Positions 42,592 to 54,738 of a stretch of 64,000 bases of DNA are shown one piece after another. The translations under genes were made by a program, and so were the position numbers. Positions within the stretch are counted from its first letter, which is position 1, and the number at the start of each line of letters is the position of its first letter. Origin of the DNA: Cyanodermella asteris (lineage: Eukaryota > Ascomycota > Lecanoromycetes > Ostropales > Stictidaceae); assembly GCA_900618795.1 (NCBI GenBank), contig UYJD01000010.1, forward strand, positions 133,495 through 197,494, read 5' to 3'. Under the pieces are notes generated by a model. The model worked only from the letters and a program-made list of their open reading frames with translations, did not search any database and was not told the DNA's origin.

Positions 42592-44700
42592 ATGCCTTCA
42601 ACAATTGGCGGTGATTCTCTTCTCGACAGTAATCAGCCGTTGCTTGCAGCCCACCGAATCGACGAAGAACACGAGTCGTTACCGCTGCATGAGCTGACAA
42701 AGACAGGCCATCAGATCCACCCTCCTTCCATTTCTCCACATTCTTTTGAGCAAATTTCTTCGAGCACTTCTTTTTTCGAACACCCAGAGGATAGAGCACT
42801 ACTACCAGACGGTTCATCAGCGCAAGAAGAGGAGGGAGACGGGCTATCAGATAGTGAGGAGGATACGACTGGGATGCCACGACGACAATCTTCGCGACTG
42901 CGTTCCCAAAAGGACGGAGTTGACTCGGTCGAGTCGGCCGCTTCATCAGGCTCAGCCGTTTCGGGCAGCAACGGGCATACAGTCGAAGACATGAATACCA
43001 ACGGGGTGGAGCTTCGTCGCAAGAATGCGTCCATCGACTCAGATCGGCAGACGACTCTTCTCATGTCGAGGGAGTCGTTCAGCCTTGACCATGATCCGCC
43101 TCCAACGCCCGGCATGGCGCCGCTGAATAACACAAGCTTCTTCGATCTTCCGCGCCAGGACCAAAGGAACTTTGCGCTCTTGGTGCTGCTCTATTTCTTG
43201 CAAGGTATACCGATGGGTTTGGCCGGCGGCTCCGTACCATTTTTGTTGAAGAAGCATTTGAGCTATGGCCAGATTGGCGTCTTTTCACTTGCCAGCTACC
43301 CCTATTCTCTCAAGCTGTTTTGGAGTCCGATTGTCGACGCAGTATGGAGTCCCAAGGTTGGGCGCAGAAAGAGCTGGATTCTCCCCATTCAATTTCTTTC
43401 CGGTTTTGGACTCATATACCTCGGCGCACGAGCAACGCAAATGATGCTGGACGCTGCGAAAGACGATGGCTCCGGAGTCGTCGTCTTCACAGCATGGTGG
43501 TTTGGGGTTGTGTTCATGTGCGCCACGCAAGATATCGCAGTCGACGGCTGGGCGTTGACGCTCCTTTCGCCGCAAAACCTCTCTTATGCATCGACAGCGC
43601 AGACTGTCGGTCTTACCGCTGGACAGTTCATGTCTTACACCATATTCCTGGCTTTCAATTCGCCTGACTTTGCCAATAAATGGTTTAGGACGTCCCCTTC
43701 AGACGAGGGTGTATTCACATTGGGTGGCTACCTTACCTTCTGGGGCTGGGCCTACATTCTTGTTACTATCGGACTCGCAGTACTGAAGAAAGAGGAGCGC
43801 ACGAAAGATAATGATGGAATCATGGACGTCTACCGCAGCATGTGGGGTGTCCTGAAGCTCAAAAACATTCAGACGATCATCATCATCCATTTGATCGCAA
43901 AGATTGGGTTCCAGGCGAACGACGCCGTCACCAACTTGAAGCTCCTCGATATGGGCTTCAGTCAAGAGGATCTCGCTTTGACAGTACTGATTGACTTCCC
44001 ATTCGAGATCTCGCTCGGCTACTACGTTGCTGCTTGGTCAAACAAATATCAGCCGATGACTGTATGGTGCTGGGGTTTCATGGCAAGACTCATCGCTGCT
44101 GTGTTCGCTCAGGTTACAGTGATGGTCTTCCCCGAAGGCGGGACCACGACATGGTACCTCTTCCTCGTGATTGTTGAGCACATTTACTCTACATTCACGA
44201 GTACTGTCATGTTTGTGGCGATCAGTGCGTTCCATGCTCGCATTGCTGATCCGGTCATTGGCGGTACCTACATGACCCTTCTCGCTACGTAAGTCCAGGT
44301 GTCTACCCTCATTTCTCGCAGAAGCTAATATTCTCTCAGTGTCTCTAACCTTGGCGGAACCTTCCCCCGATACTTCGTCCTTAAGCTCGTGGACTTCTTC
44401 ACCGCAGCTACCTGTGAACCCTTCAATCCTGATCATCCCGGCCAAATACCGAAGCTCAAGGAAGGTGTTTCCCTGATCAAGGACACCTTCTCGTGCGCCC
44501 TGGAAGCTGACAAGCACCGCTGCATCGACGGAGGCGGCACTTGCATTGTGGAAAGGGACGGATACTATATCACCAATATTGTTTGTGTCATCTTTGGTGT
44601 CATCACGTTCTTCATGTGGATCAACGGTGCTGCCAGGAAGTTACAGTCTTTGCCGCTTAGGGCGTGGCGGTTGAAAGACGAGAATCAGGTACGACACTAG
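42592..44700 (+). CDS. acetyl-CoA transporter, AT-1/SLC33A1 family
   Basis: Exons 42592-44288 and 44340-44700 (51-bp GTAAGT intron) give 685 residues. The first ~195 residues are a disordered Ser/Glu-rich cytosolic region. The MFS core starts at FFDLPRQDQRNFALLVLLYF and has LQGIPMGLAGGSVPFLLKKH, KLFWSPIVDAVWSPKVGRRK, CATQDIAVDGWALTLL, GYYVAAWSNKYQPM and the late LGGTFPRYFVLKLVDF. These are the diagnostic AT-1 blocks. Family members bring acetyl-CoA into the ER/Golgi lumen for acetylation of proteins or lipids. A Cys-containing lumenal loop (ADKHRCIDGGGTCIVERDG) lies before the last helix. An earlier in-frame TTG at 42544 is not preferred over the ATG. Confidence 0.94.
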
Positions 44701-45214
44701 AAGTAAGACATTTGTATATTAGGTGAGAAAATAATTTCACACGATCGCGCTTCCTCAACGTTCTGGGTCACGTGCGGAAGCTTCTGAACAACGGTATGCG
44801 CGATACTCACACCCTTCTCGTGAATCAGGCTGGTGACACTCGATGGGTCTAAACACTGCAGATTCACCAATCCGACCCCGCAATACAAGGAGTACTTGAC
44901 CTTGACTACGTAGGCACGCTTCATCCCGTCCATATCGTCCTAAAAGGTGCTTTGAAGGTTACAATCACGGCCATCAAGAACTGCGAGACTGGCTTAGTCT
45001 TGTCTTTGCAAGGATGTCACAATAGTCACCGAGACTATCTTCATACACTCGAAGGATCAGGGGAATCAGAGGTATCATCTCACGGCTCCATACCCCGAAG
45101 CTATCAAGATTCCACTATCCAAAAATCGACGTTTGCCCGCCACCACCTATCAATGGACGTCTACCCTTGTCCTTGAGGACCTGATTCCCGTCGCTCTCAA
45201 AGGTATTCGAGAGA
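44701..45214. other. intergenic, convergent ends
   Basis: No gene, repeat or RNA recognised. Confidence 0.5.
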
Positions 45215-46426
45215 TTAACCTCCTCCCTCGTTTGAGTCAGCCGTAGCCGAGCTGATTTCCTTCTCAAGTGCTTTGGCGATCGTTGCAACTGGGTCGAACC
45301 GGTCCTGATGCAAGCCACTGAAGAAACGCGAATTGGTGTGAGTACAAGATTCTCTGACCTTCGGCAGCGCCCAAAGCTCGGACAGTCCCTCGCTTACGGT
45401 GCTTGTCGCGGGGAGATGCACTTTCAATCCTGTCTGTGTCTCGCGAATGAATACTCTCGATCCCTCGAGTGCCTCTGTCAGGACAGCTAGCTGTTTGAGA
45501 CCACAGCCACGCTTCTCAAGGTAGCACATCGGTCGATGTCTGTAGTTTGAGATGAGATTCGTCAACTCGATACCGAAAAGTCCGCGCAGGCGTGTCAGAT
45601 GGTCGTTGATTCTTTGCAGCTGTGGACCCGGAAACGGTTTGTTCATCATCGTTAAGGGCGTCATCCCTGTCTTGAAGTGCGACACCAGAACATACTCCAT
45701 CAGTCCGTAGTCCTTCAAGACGTGCGCCACACTGAGCGCAGTCTCAATGTCTGCCGGATTGTCAAAGACGCGCCTCATCGGCAGCACAGTATGGCTCATG
45801 GCCCATATGAAGAACTCGGCCTCAAGTGCCTCATTCATCTTGTATTTGTCCACAAAGGTGCAGAGAGCACACAGCAACTCCAATGTAGGCCTCAGATTCT
45901 TTCCGTTCGAACAGAGTCTGAACTTCCCAAAATTGCTCAGCAGAACCATAAGTCCGGCATTTGCGCAATCGTCGGGATCCCGGTAGAGGCGAGTCTTTCC
46001 GTCAGCTGTATATGTCTTCTCGCCAGCTGGATTCAAGATGATACTGAATCTCTTGCCGACATGGCAAAGCATCTTCGTGTCGATGCGGACTTGGACCTCA
46101 TCGGGGAGCTCGAACTTGTCGGCTCGGGGATATCTCGTTGGGTTGAATGCGTTGAGAACCCGGAATGCGAAGCTTTCCGAAACGTCGGGATGCTTGAAGT
46201 TTGAAAGTCCAAAAACCAGGTATCCGCCTGTTACTAGATCGATACTGGCGATGTCGATTGGTCCATCATCTTCGATGCTTGGGTCGTTTGGCGTGTCAGA
46301 CAACACAGTAAGGTTGGTGGGCGACGGCAGGCCAACTACGATCTCATCCAGAAAAGTACCTGAGCGATCTGGTATCTCTGACGAAAGGGAGTTGGACTGA
46401 GGGGATGATTGCAGGTTGGAAGCCAT
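45215..46426 (-). CDS. BTB-like family protein, tandem copy 1
   Basis: Single frame of 403 residues from ATG 46426 (MASNLQSSPQSN); 10 upstream codons start only at GTG. After a polar 70-residue N-terminus comes a domain shared with copies 2 and 3: GGYLVFGLSNFKHPDVSESF, LPDEVQVRID, GKRFSIILNPAGEKTYTADG, YRDPDDCANAGLMVLL, and LLCALCTFVDKYKMNEALEA. The order (strand pair, helices, an L..LC..VDKY..xEAL block) recalls the BTB/POZ fold of many fungal proteins, in which the DKY motif closes the domain, but it is divergent. The C-terminal 180 residues are helical and unassigned. Same strand as the two other copies, about 0.9-1 kb apart. Function unknown. Confidence 0.75.
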   Translation of the reverse strand: MASNLQSSPQSNSLSSEIPDRSGTFLDEIVVGLPSPTNLTVLSDTPNDPSIEDDGPIDIASIDLVTGGYLVFGLSNFKHPDVSESFAFRVLNAFNPTRYPRADKFELPDEVQVRIDTKMLCHVGKRFSIILNPAGEKTYTADGKTRLYRDPDDCANAGLMVLLSNFGKFRLCSNGKNLRPTLELLCALCTFVDKYKMNEALEAEFFIWAMSHTVLPMRRVFDNPADIETALSVAHVLKDYGLMEYVLVSHFKTGMTPLTMMNKPFPGPQLQRINDHLTRLRGLFGIELTNLISNYRHRPMCYLEKRGCGLKQLAVLTEALEGSRVFIRETQTGLKVHLPATSTVSEGLSELWALPKVRESCTHTNSRFFSGLHQDRFDPVATIAKALEKEISSATADSNEGGG

Positions 46427-47302
46427 TTTCTCTGCCTTTCGGATCAAAGCGGACACCAGGGATCGCGTGCAGAGGTGATGGCAGGAATGCTCAGAAGCAG
46501 CAGGAAGATAAGTATATGATATGTATATACATAGGGAGATATCTTGATTCTAGTGATCATCATGTTGTCCGGGATCAGACGTGACGCCACCGGCATAAAG
46601 TGACGGTACGGACTTGTGGGTTATGTGCACAAGATAGGACATCACATCAGCTGGTACACAACGCTTTCGCCCAAATGCAGAATGAAGGCCGTCCACTTTC
46701 GTGAAGGAAAACGTAGTGCACGCGAACTCATGTGTGTATGCTTAGTAAATTCCCTGAACAACGGGGATACCAAGATGAAGACATTGAATTGATGGTGACA
46801 GAAGATGACGCCCACAGACGAGTGGCTAATTTCGTGAATGAATCATGCACGCTTGTGTGCGCAGAACATCAAGGTCCACTCAAGCTCTCAGCAAATGATC
46901 TGAGAGCTCTAGTACTCGCAAACATGATATTAGCGTGAAACTTGATTGACGCACGCTCTGGAATGAGGGCATCACAGCTCGCCCGCACAGAGGCGATGCC
47001 CATCTTCGTGTAGGTAAGCCAAGATGCGAATGATCGTGTTGAACTCTTCCCGAAAGGAACGTGAGGAAAGAGAATGTGATACGATCTGTAATTGTCTGGA
47101 TCGACCGGCTGTGCTACTTATTCCATCTGTCAACAAACCCATCAAACATCTGATGACGTCAATGCTGAATCGGAAACCAATGGTGATGGTAGCAAACCTG
47201 CAGTTCGCTATATCGGCTCCCGCTAGCACAATTTCTCCATCCCGTGTTGCCACCGAATTGCTCCCGCTGAAGAGATTGAATGCCAGCTGCCAACGCTGCA
47301 CA
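46427..47302. other. spacer between tandem copies 1 and 2
   Basis: A minus-strand frame (46972-47301) ends in SFREEFNTIIRILAYLHEDG and could be an extra 3' exon of copy 2, but no splice pair was established. Confidence 0.4.
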
Positions 47303-48575
47303 TCAGGTGATCTTCCTTTGCCACAAAGAATTTCTCATGGTCGCGGCCAAAGTTTTCTCGTTTTCCTGTGTGATAGATCGTATCACGGTAGCGAGTTTAC
47401 CATGTAGCTCATACCCTTCTGCTACTCTGGTCGACTCGCGAGGCGCACAAATTGTTGCGACCTTTTTTCGAAGCTTTACGAGTTCTTCCATACCATTTTG
47501 TACACTCGCACCGTCGGCCAAGTGGCTGTAGACATGAGAGCCTCGTCCCTCAAATGTCCCGGATTCGCGTAATGCAATGATCAAGGTACCAACGGCCGTC
47601 GCATCGCAGTCGGGCTTGGACCGCGCACAAAGAGGTTTGCTCCAATCGTCGAGATACCCAAGGACGAGAGGCTCCAGGTAATCATGGAATCGCTTTCGCA
47701 TAAGCCCCTGGGCTGAGTTGATCGCGTCTTCCACCTCTCGTCAGTCCGTGAACAGCAATAAGATTGAAGTGGAACTTACCAAGCAACGGAGCATGGATGG
47801 GCATCGCTGTCATGCGTATAGGCACATCTGATCTCTTCAATAGTATGGATTCGACCACGGCCCCAAACATATCCTGAAGACGTAGCACATATGAGATACA
47901 AAGCCCTGATGTGACGAATTCGTATGTGTTGTATGCGTCAGCTTTGCTGTTTCTGTGTGGAGCGGCCCACATGCTTGTAGCCATTTCGAGCGCATCGTGA
48001 AGCAAGTACTTGTCAACGAGTACACAGACGTCGCCCAGTTCAAGCAGAGTGATGGCTTTGGGGCAAAGTCTGGTCTTGTGGTAAAGGACGCAGCAAATCA
48101 TCAAGAAAGCCTCAGCGCAGTCATCGTCATCACGGTAGACACGTGTCCCATCCGGCAGGACCTCTTTCTCTCCATCAGGTCGCAAAATTACCTCAAAGCC
48201 TTTCCCTGCGTCGCGAATGGTCCTCAAACGGATTCGAACATGAAGCTCTTTTGGAAGCTTGGTCTTCGATGATCCAGCAGCAGGGCCAAGCACGTTCAGG
48301 AGCTTCAAACCAAATATTTCCAGTTGCGGGTGTTTGAAATTGCTGAGCACTATCACCAAGTCGCCGTCTGGTATGAATTCGATATTTCCAATGCTTGCCG
48401 ATGATTTGCCAACAGACTGGACCGGAGCCTGGACAATTTGCGATTGCCCAGAAGAAGATATGGTTGGTGTTGACTGTACAGTGCTCATGCCCCCGAAAAG
48501 ACTAGTCACTGTACCGACAGAGGCAGACTGTGGTGCTGAGACCGGAGCTGCGCCGTTGTTATTGCTGCTCGCCAT
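47303..48575 (-). CDS. BTB-like family protein, tandem copy 2
   Basis: Exons 47780-48575 and 47303-47736 with a 43-bp GTAAGT intron (acceptor choice set by frame) give 409 residues from ATG 48575 (MASSNNNGAAPVS). A Ser/Thr/Gln-rich N-terminus of about 65 residues precedes the shared domain: DGDLVIVLSNFKHPQLEIFG, LPKELHVRIRL, GKGFEVILRPDGEKEVLPDG, YRDDDDCAEAFLMICCVLYH, and LLELGDVCVLVDKYLLHDAL. The C-terminal part includes RVAEGYELHGKLATVIRSIT, matched by SVSEGYAEVKRIADAVLQGI in copy 3. Closest to copy 3 by eye. Divergent BTB/POZ is the best guess; the true 3' end may lie farther on. Confidence 0.72.
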
Positions 48576-49542
48576 GGTGCTGATAATGCAAATAACCCTG
48601 AAGAAGTCAGCGCCGGCCAGAGACTGGTGCTTGCATTTCAAGCTTACCAAGTAATTGTGCACAAACTGATGGCTCCTTTGGAGATTTTGCCCTTGATTGA
48701 TGGACGTTTGCTTGTCGTTACCCCGTAGTCATGGAGCTCATTCGAGGGTAATGTGTTGCAGTAGGAGGTTTGGAATGAGTGAGTGCGACTGCGCAAGGTT
48801 CGAAGGTGTGCAGCTTTGAGACTTGAACTTGTGCAGGGGAGTTTGTCAGAGACGAGCGCTGGTGGACAAATACAGGTACTTACGGGACACCTCATTCGCT
48901 TGTCTTTGTGCGGCGTGCAGAGACTGCGGAATTGCCTCGACTCACTGAAGCAGAACAGTGCTTTGCTCTCAATCCACATTGGGGAGTTGAGCGCAGCAAT
49001 GCAGACATATGAAGGCTTATCTTCGGGCCTGTGAAACTTGTAAGTTCCTGGTTCTCACATTGCCATACTTTGCGGAATAGGTCCAATTCAAATGTGATCA
49101 GTGAGCGGTAAGTGAGCTGGTCTCAGGCATAGTGTCAAAAATCCGCTATTAACTCAGCACGTGACACTGAGCAGCCCAATCGGTTTCAAGGCAGGAGTTC
49201 ATCCCACATTGTGATTCCAAAAGACCGGGTCTGTACAGTCGTGATGGAGCGAGAGGATCGATGCTTACAAGTCAATTGATCCGGAGTTGTTTTGTACCAA
49301 ACCTGGCAATATCAGTCGGGAGGCACTTGCTCCAGAAATGCCACCGCAAACTTAGGATGAGCACTGAATTGGGCACGTGAACTGCAGGCTGCTGTGAAAG
49401 AGAGACACCGCTGTTCATCAACATTCTCAAGGGCAGCTAGAGCCGATGAAACACACGGAAGTGGAAGAGATTTTGGAATACAGACCGAGTCGTTATCGCA
49501 TCATGCGGTCTGTGTGCTTGCCATCCTCGCATCACCAGCCAG
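48576..49542. other. spacer between copies 2 and 3
   Basis: No gene recognised; promoter of copy 2 at left. Confidence 0.45.
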
Positions 49543-50678
49543 CTACCATGCCTCCATGACCTTATCAATGCAATCATCCACTTCAGCGTCGAACTTGAGC
49601 AATTGTTGATTCACGGCGGCGAAAAACCACGTGTTGACGGACCTATCCTTTGAACGATTGCGACGAGCAATTCCCTGCAAAACTGCATCGGCTATCCGCT
49701 TCACCTCAGCGTATCCTTCAGACACAGACTTGGTCCTGGCAAGGACAAGGGTCATGTCGTCCCGACGAACGAAAGCAGAAGATTGTTTGTACAGGGACAG
49801 GAAGTCTTCCAGCGCCGTTGTGGCGAGTTCACGCTGGGCGCTGGTGCTGAAAGGCCCGCCTCTCGGACTGCGGGAGTCGTCCTTCAATGCCCTTATGGCG
49901 GCGGCGAGGCGAAGGTGGATCTGTTGCCAGACCTTGTGCCGGGCGTCAATGAGGGCGGCTGCAATATCAGGTCAACAGCTGCAAGAACTCGATCAGATTA
50001 GCCACTCACCGATAAGCTCACCGGTGCATGTCTTTCCTGTCATGCGGAAGGGGTCGGCAGGAACACTGCGTAAGAAATAGCGGACCACCTTGCAAAACAT
50101 CTTGTCCTGCCGCAAAACGAAGGCGATGCAAAACCCACGTTCGACGGCCTCGATCGTGTTGTATTGCTCAGTGGTGTTGTTGGCCCAGAACTGCAACGCC
50201 GTGCGAAGGGCATCATTGAACCTATACTTGTCCACAACCACGCATATTTGCGAAAGGAGATCGAGCTTGACCTTCTCCGGGCACTAGCTGGCCTTCCAAA
50301 AAAAATGTGACAATAAATCATTAGGGTAGCCACGGCACTATCCTCGCCATCTTTGTGAATTTTGGTACCATCTGGGAGAACCCTTGTCTCGCCGTTTTGA
50401 AGCAATCTGAAGTGAAACTTTTTCCCTGCAGCTTGCAAGGCCTGGAGTTGTACTCGAACGTGAAGCTCGTCCGGGAGCTTCGTCCACTTGTTCGCATTCC
50501 TTTTCCACGCCGGGGCCAGCTGATCGAGAAGGCTGAAAATGAAGGCGCAAGGACGGTCGTGTTGGTAATTGGTGAGGACGACCACAAGATTTCCGTCTGG
50601 CGCGAAATCGATTTCACCCACGGTTCCGGCTGGTTGATACAGCCGTCGCGTACCGTACATGGCCTGCACTGGCTCCAT
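49543..50678 (-). pseudogene. BTB-like family, tandem copy 3, disrupted
   Basis: From ATG 50678 (MEPVQAMYGTRRLYQPAG) the shared domain reads GEIDFAPDGNLVVVLTNYQH, LPDELHVRVQL, GKKFHFRLLQNGETRVLPDG, KIHKDGEDSAVATLMIYC. It then leaves frame at a run of eight A (T on the sense strand) at 50298-50305, with an in-frame TAG at 50284-50286 in the resumed frame. It resumes as CPEKVKLDLLSQICVVVDKY and RFNDAL, continues to TGELI, and after a 51-bp GTGAGT intron (49959-50009) ends with AALIDARHKVWQQIHLRLAA to the stop at 49543. The break could be a homopolymer error plus one change, true decay, or less likely a 50-bp intron that would delete a block conserved in copies 1 and 2. Confidence 0.65.
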
Positions 50679-51101
50679 ACCCGGGCGATTACTGGTTCAT
50701 TGACAGGTCCATGTGGTGACTTTTCAATTTTGGTGTTTTTGGAGATCACAGTGTGGGCTTGGTCGTGGACGGTCACGCAGGACGAATTGATGAGAGGAAA
50801 GCAGTGATGCAAGAAATCGGAACCAAGTAACTCGAGAGCAGGCGAGAAAAGTCAACAGTCTTGGAAAGATTCACTGCGTTCAAAAGTGAATGCTCCGTAA
50901 AGTCGCGCACCAATTTTCCTCTAAACAGTCAGGCCAGGTGAGTCGACTGCCGGCGTCGATTCGATGCTGCTTCACCTGCACGCAACATTGCCCAGGCCTC
51001 ATGTGTACAAATACATACAACAGATGTTGTCGAATAATAACAGGATACTTGCCTTGCGGTTGAGCAGTGGCCCAGGGCGCACATGAACAGGCTCAGAGCC
51101 T
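50679..51101. other. intergenic
   Basis: No gene recognised; 3' region of ERG2 at right. Confidence 0.5.
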
Positions 51102-51888
51102 CTATATCTTACCCCTGAGAAGGTTCAGCGTGATGCTCTTGCCAGTGTACCACACGGTTCTCCACAAGGAGTCAATATCAAAGATCAAAGGCATCTGCGC
51201 CAAACCGAACGGCAGCATGCCAGGAATGAAACCTGAGAAAGAGAAATCTCGTCAGTTATCATACGAAGAGTCCACGGGATAAAGACTTACCCTGAGCCAA
51301 TTCCAACGCCCAGCTGCTGTTGTCAAGCGTGTAATGCGCGCTTGTTCCCCATGGATGATGGTGTTGATCGCCAGGCAAATAAACCTATCAAGCCCGAGAG
51401 CGTCAATCACAACTCAATCTACATCAAACCTCAAACCGGCGAAATCAATCAACGAGTGCACTCACCCTTGGCTTCAGCTCGCCTAGGAACCCGGCAGTCT
51501 GTCTCCCTGCCAGAATCGTAAAGTAGTCATCGGCCAAATGAACGCCCGAGTGACCCTCCGTTCCCGCAGCACTTCCAAAGAAGATCAAGTATTCGGTAAT
51601 CGATGCATGCAGGATCAACATAGCGCCCGTGGCACCTCCCGCGACATTGAACACGAAGCGGCTGGGGTCGTAGTCTTCGATTATACCGGGGTATTCGACC
51701 TGCAAGTCTGCGACCATGGTCCGGAAAAGCCCGTCAATGTCATCGCCATGCTGAGCGATCGCGGAGCGGGATATGCGTTGAAGAGTCTCGGGCGAGAAGC
51801 GGTGGCATTTTGGAGACAAGGAAGCGAAGAGGTAGGAGATGGGAATTAGGACGGCTATGACCTTGAGGAGGGCGAAGAGGCGGGACAT
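51102..51888 (-). CDS. ERG2: C-8 sterol isomerase (Erg2, sigma-1 receptor fold)
   Basis: Moves the sterol B-ring double bond from C8 to C7 in ergosterol synthesis at the ER; the target of morpholine fungicides. Three exons: 51466-51888, 51291-51384 and 51102-51232, with introns of 81 and 58 bp and agreeing phases, giving 215 residues, the normal size. One N-terminal membrane helix (LLKVIAVLIPISYLFASL), then HGDDIDGLFRTMVADLQVEY, FNVAGGATGAMLILHASITE, YLIFFGSAAGTEGHSGVHLA, DDYFTILAG, YLPGDQHHHPWGTSAHYTLD and the C-terminal GFIPGMLPFGLAQMPLIFDI. The catalytic acidic residues of the family (Glu in EGHSG, Asp in ADDYF) are present. Confidence 0.96.
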
Positions 51889-52530
51889 GTTTGCAGACGT
51901 GTCGTTTCAACCGGACTTCTATCGATCGAGATTGGGAACGAAAAGAAAGGACTGGTCTATAATGGCATGGTCATCGCTGGTCTCTAAAAGGGTCCGTATG
52001 TGCCAAGACTGAAGCTTTTTGAATGTCGGCTCAGTCAGCTCCGGCTGGCGCAATTTCCTACTGCTCATTTCCGACCGTGAACCTTTCCCTTCCGACAACA
52101 TCAGTGGCTGAAATGGCTCGGAAGGCGAATATCCCGGTCATTGAGCTCGCAGGCTGAACGTCAGAAGACCGCTGGATACAGAAGTGTATGTGCGATTGGG
52201 TGCAGGCCTCGGGCGGTTCTTGATGCACATCGCGCAGAGTGGTTATCAGTGCCGCATGTGGTATGAAATCGGTGCGCTTTGATCCCAGCCCGCTATTCGT
52301 GGCCTGCTTGCGCGAATATATAGCTTTCTACTGGTCCTTGCTAAAGACTCGTCTCCGCTGTTCATGATGCCAGGAAGCGCCCCTGTTGAGAGAAGAATGT
52401 CTGATGCAGACCTGGCGTAGCTAAAATCAGGGCGACGGAAAATCACAATACTATTATGGATTGATGCAAAAGAGAGACAGTTTGATATCCGACACTAGGC
52501 TAGCGACCGACGACGATCGATGGCGATTCC
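51889..52530. other. intergenic
   Basis: ERG2 promoter at left, THI4 3' region at right. No gene recognised. Confidence 0.5.
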
Positions 52531-53728
<1,198 letters not shown>

Positions 53729-54738
53729 CTGGTACCTTGACATGTCTTGATCATGGAGGATACGTTGCCAGCGCCATAGGCTCACGGCTACCTCTCAAAG
53801 AGGCTATGTACATTGTACAGAGTTTCGGATCTGTACGAGGTCAGCCAAGGTCTTGATAGGTGTACAAAGTCTGTACTTGAGCCTGAGATTTCGTTCCTGG
53901 GTGTGAGACGAGCGGAGATCAGGCCTGCGTCGAGGTGGACTTTGGCAGCTAAATAGTTCATCAACCCCTCGAGACGGGGAATCCTCCGAGAGGGGTTGCG
54001 GCATATGGGTGAAGTTCTTTGGAGGGGCTCTGACAGGGTTTACAAGAAGGTTATTGAGCCGCCCGCATCGACTAAATTGGTGGTGGAGACGTCAATCATT
54101 GGCTAGAAACACCTTTTGCCGGGTTCAAGAAACTCCCTGCATCCCAGCTTATCGACTGGCCCAAGAACTGCATGTGCATAGCCAAAGCCCAGTGGCCAGA
54201 GCGGGCAACCGCAGAGACTTTTTCGCGCTTTTCTACGATATACGAGTACATGCAAAAAGCCGCCGTCGGGGCGGGGCACCAGAGAGCGTGGCAACTGATA
54301 TCTGCATGCGCGTCTTTGGTGAGCAAAACAGTGTCGGAAACCAACAAGCACGCATATTCAGGCACGCAATATTGCACAACCACAGTATGTCAAAGGCAAT
54401 TTTCATAATGAGCAGTTATACGTGTAGATGGCCGCGACTATGTGGGCCTATCTACAGGCAATTTGATGTTCAGTGTCCAAAGTCCGGGTTCAGATATCCC
54501 GATAGTTTCGCCTTATGCAAAGCCCAGGTGTAGCGATGGCTGCAACGGAGGCGCCAATGCTCACACAATGCACTCAATCGCCACAAATGCCGGATTCCTG
54601 CCGATGCTCGTAGCACGTTCAATATGCATGCAACCCCTATCAAATTTCGCGGCCGTCAGTCATTCGAGTAGTGCTGTTCCTGTTGACATTGGCCCGGACT
54701 GTCATCGTTGCCGGCATAGCTTTTAAGAGACCCCAAAC
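53729..54738. other. intergenic; THI4 promoter
   Basis: No gene recognised. Upstream leader and promoter of THI4 on its left part; 3' region of the MOB gene at right. Confidence 0.5.
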
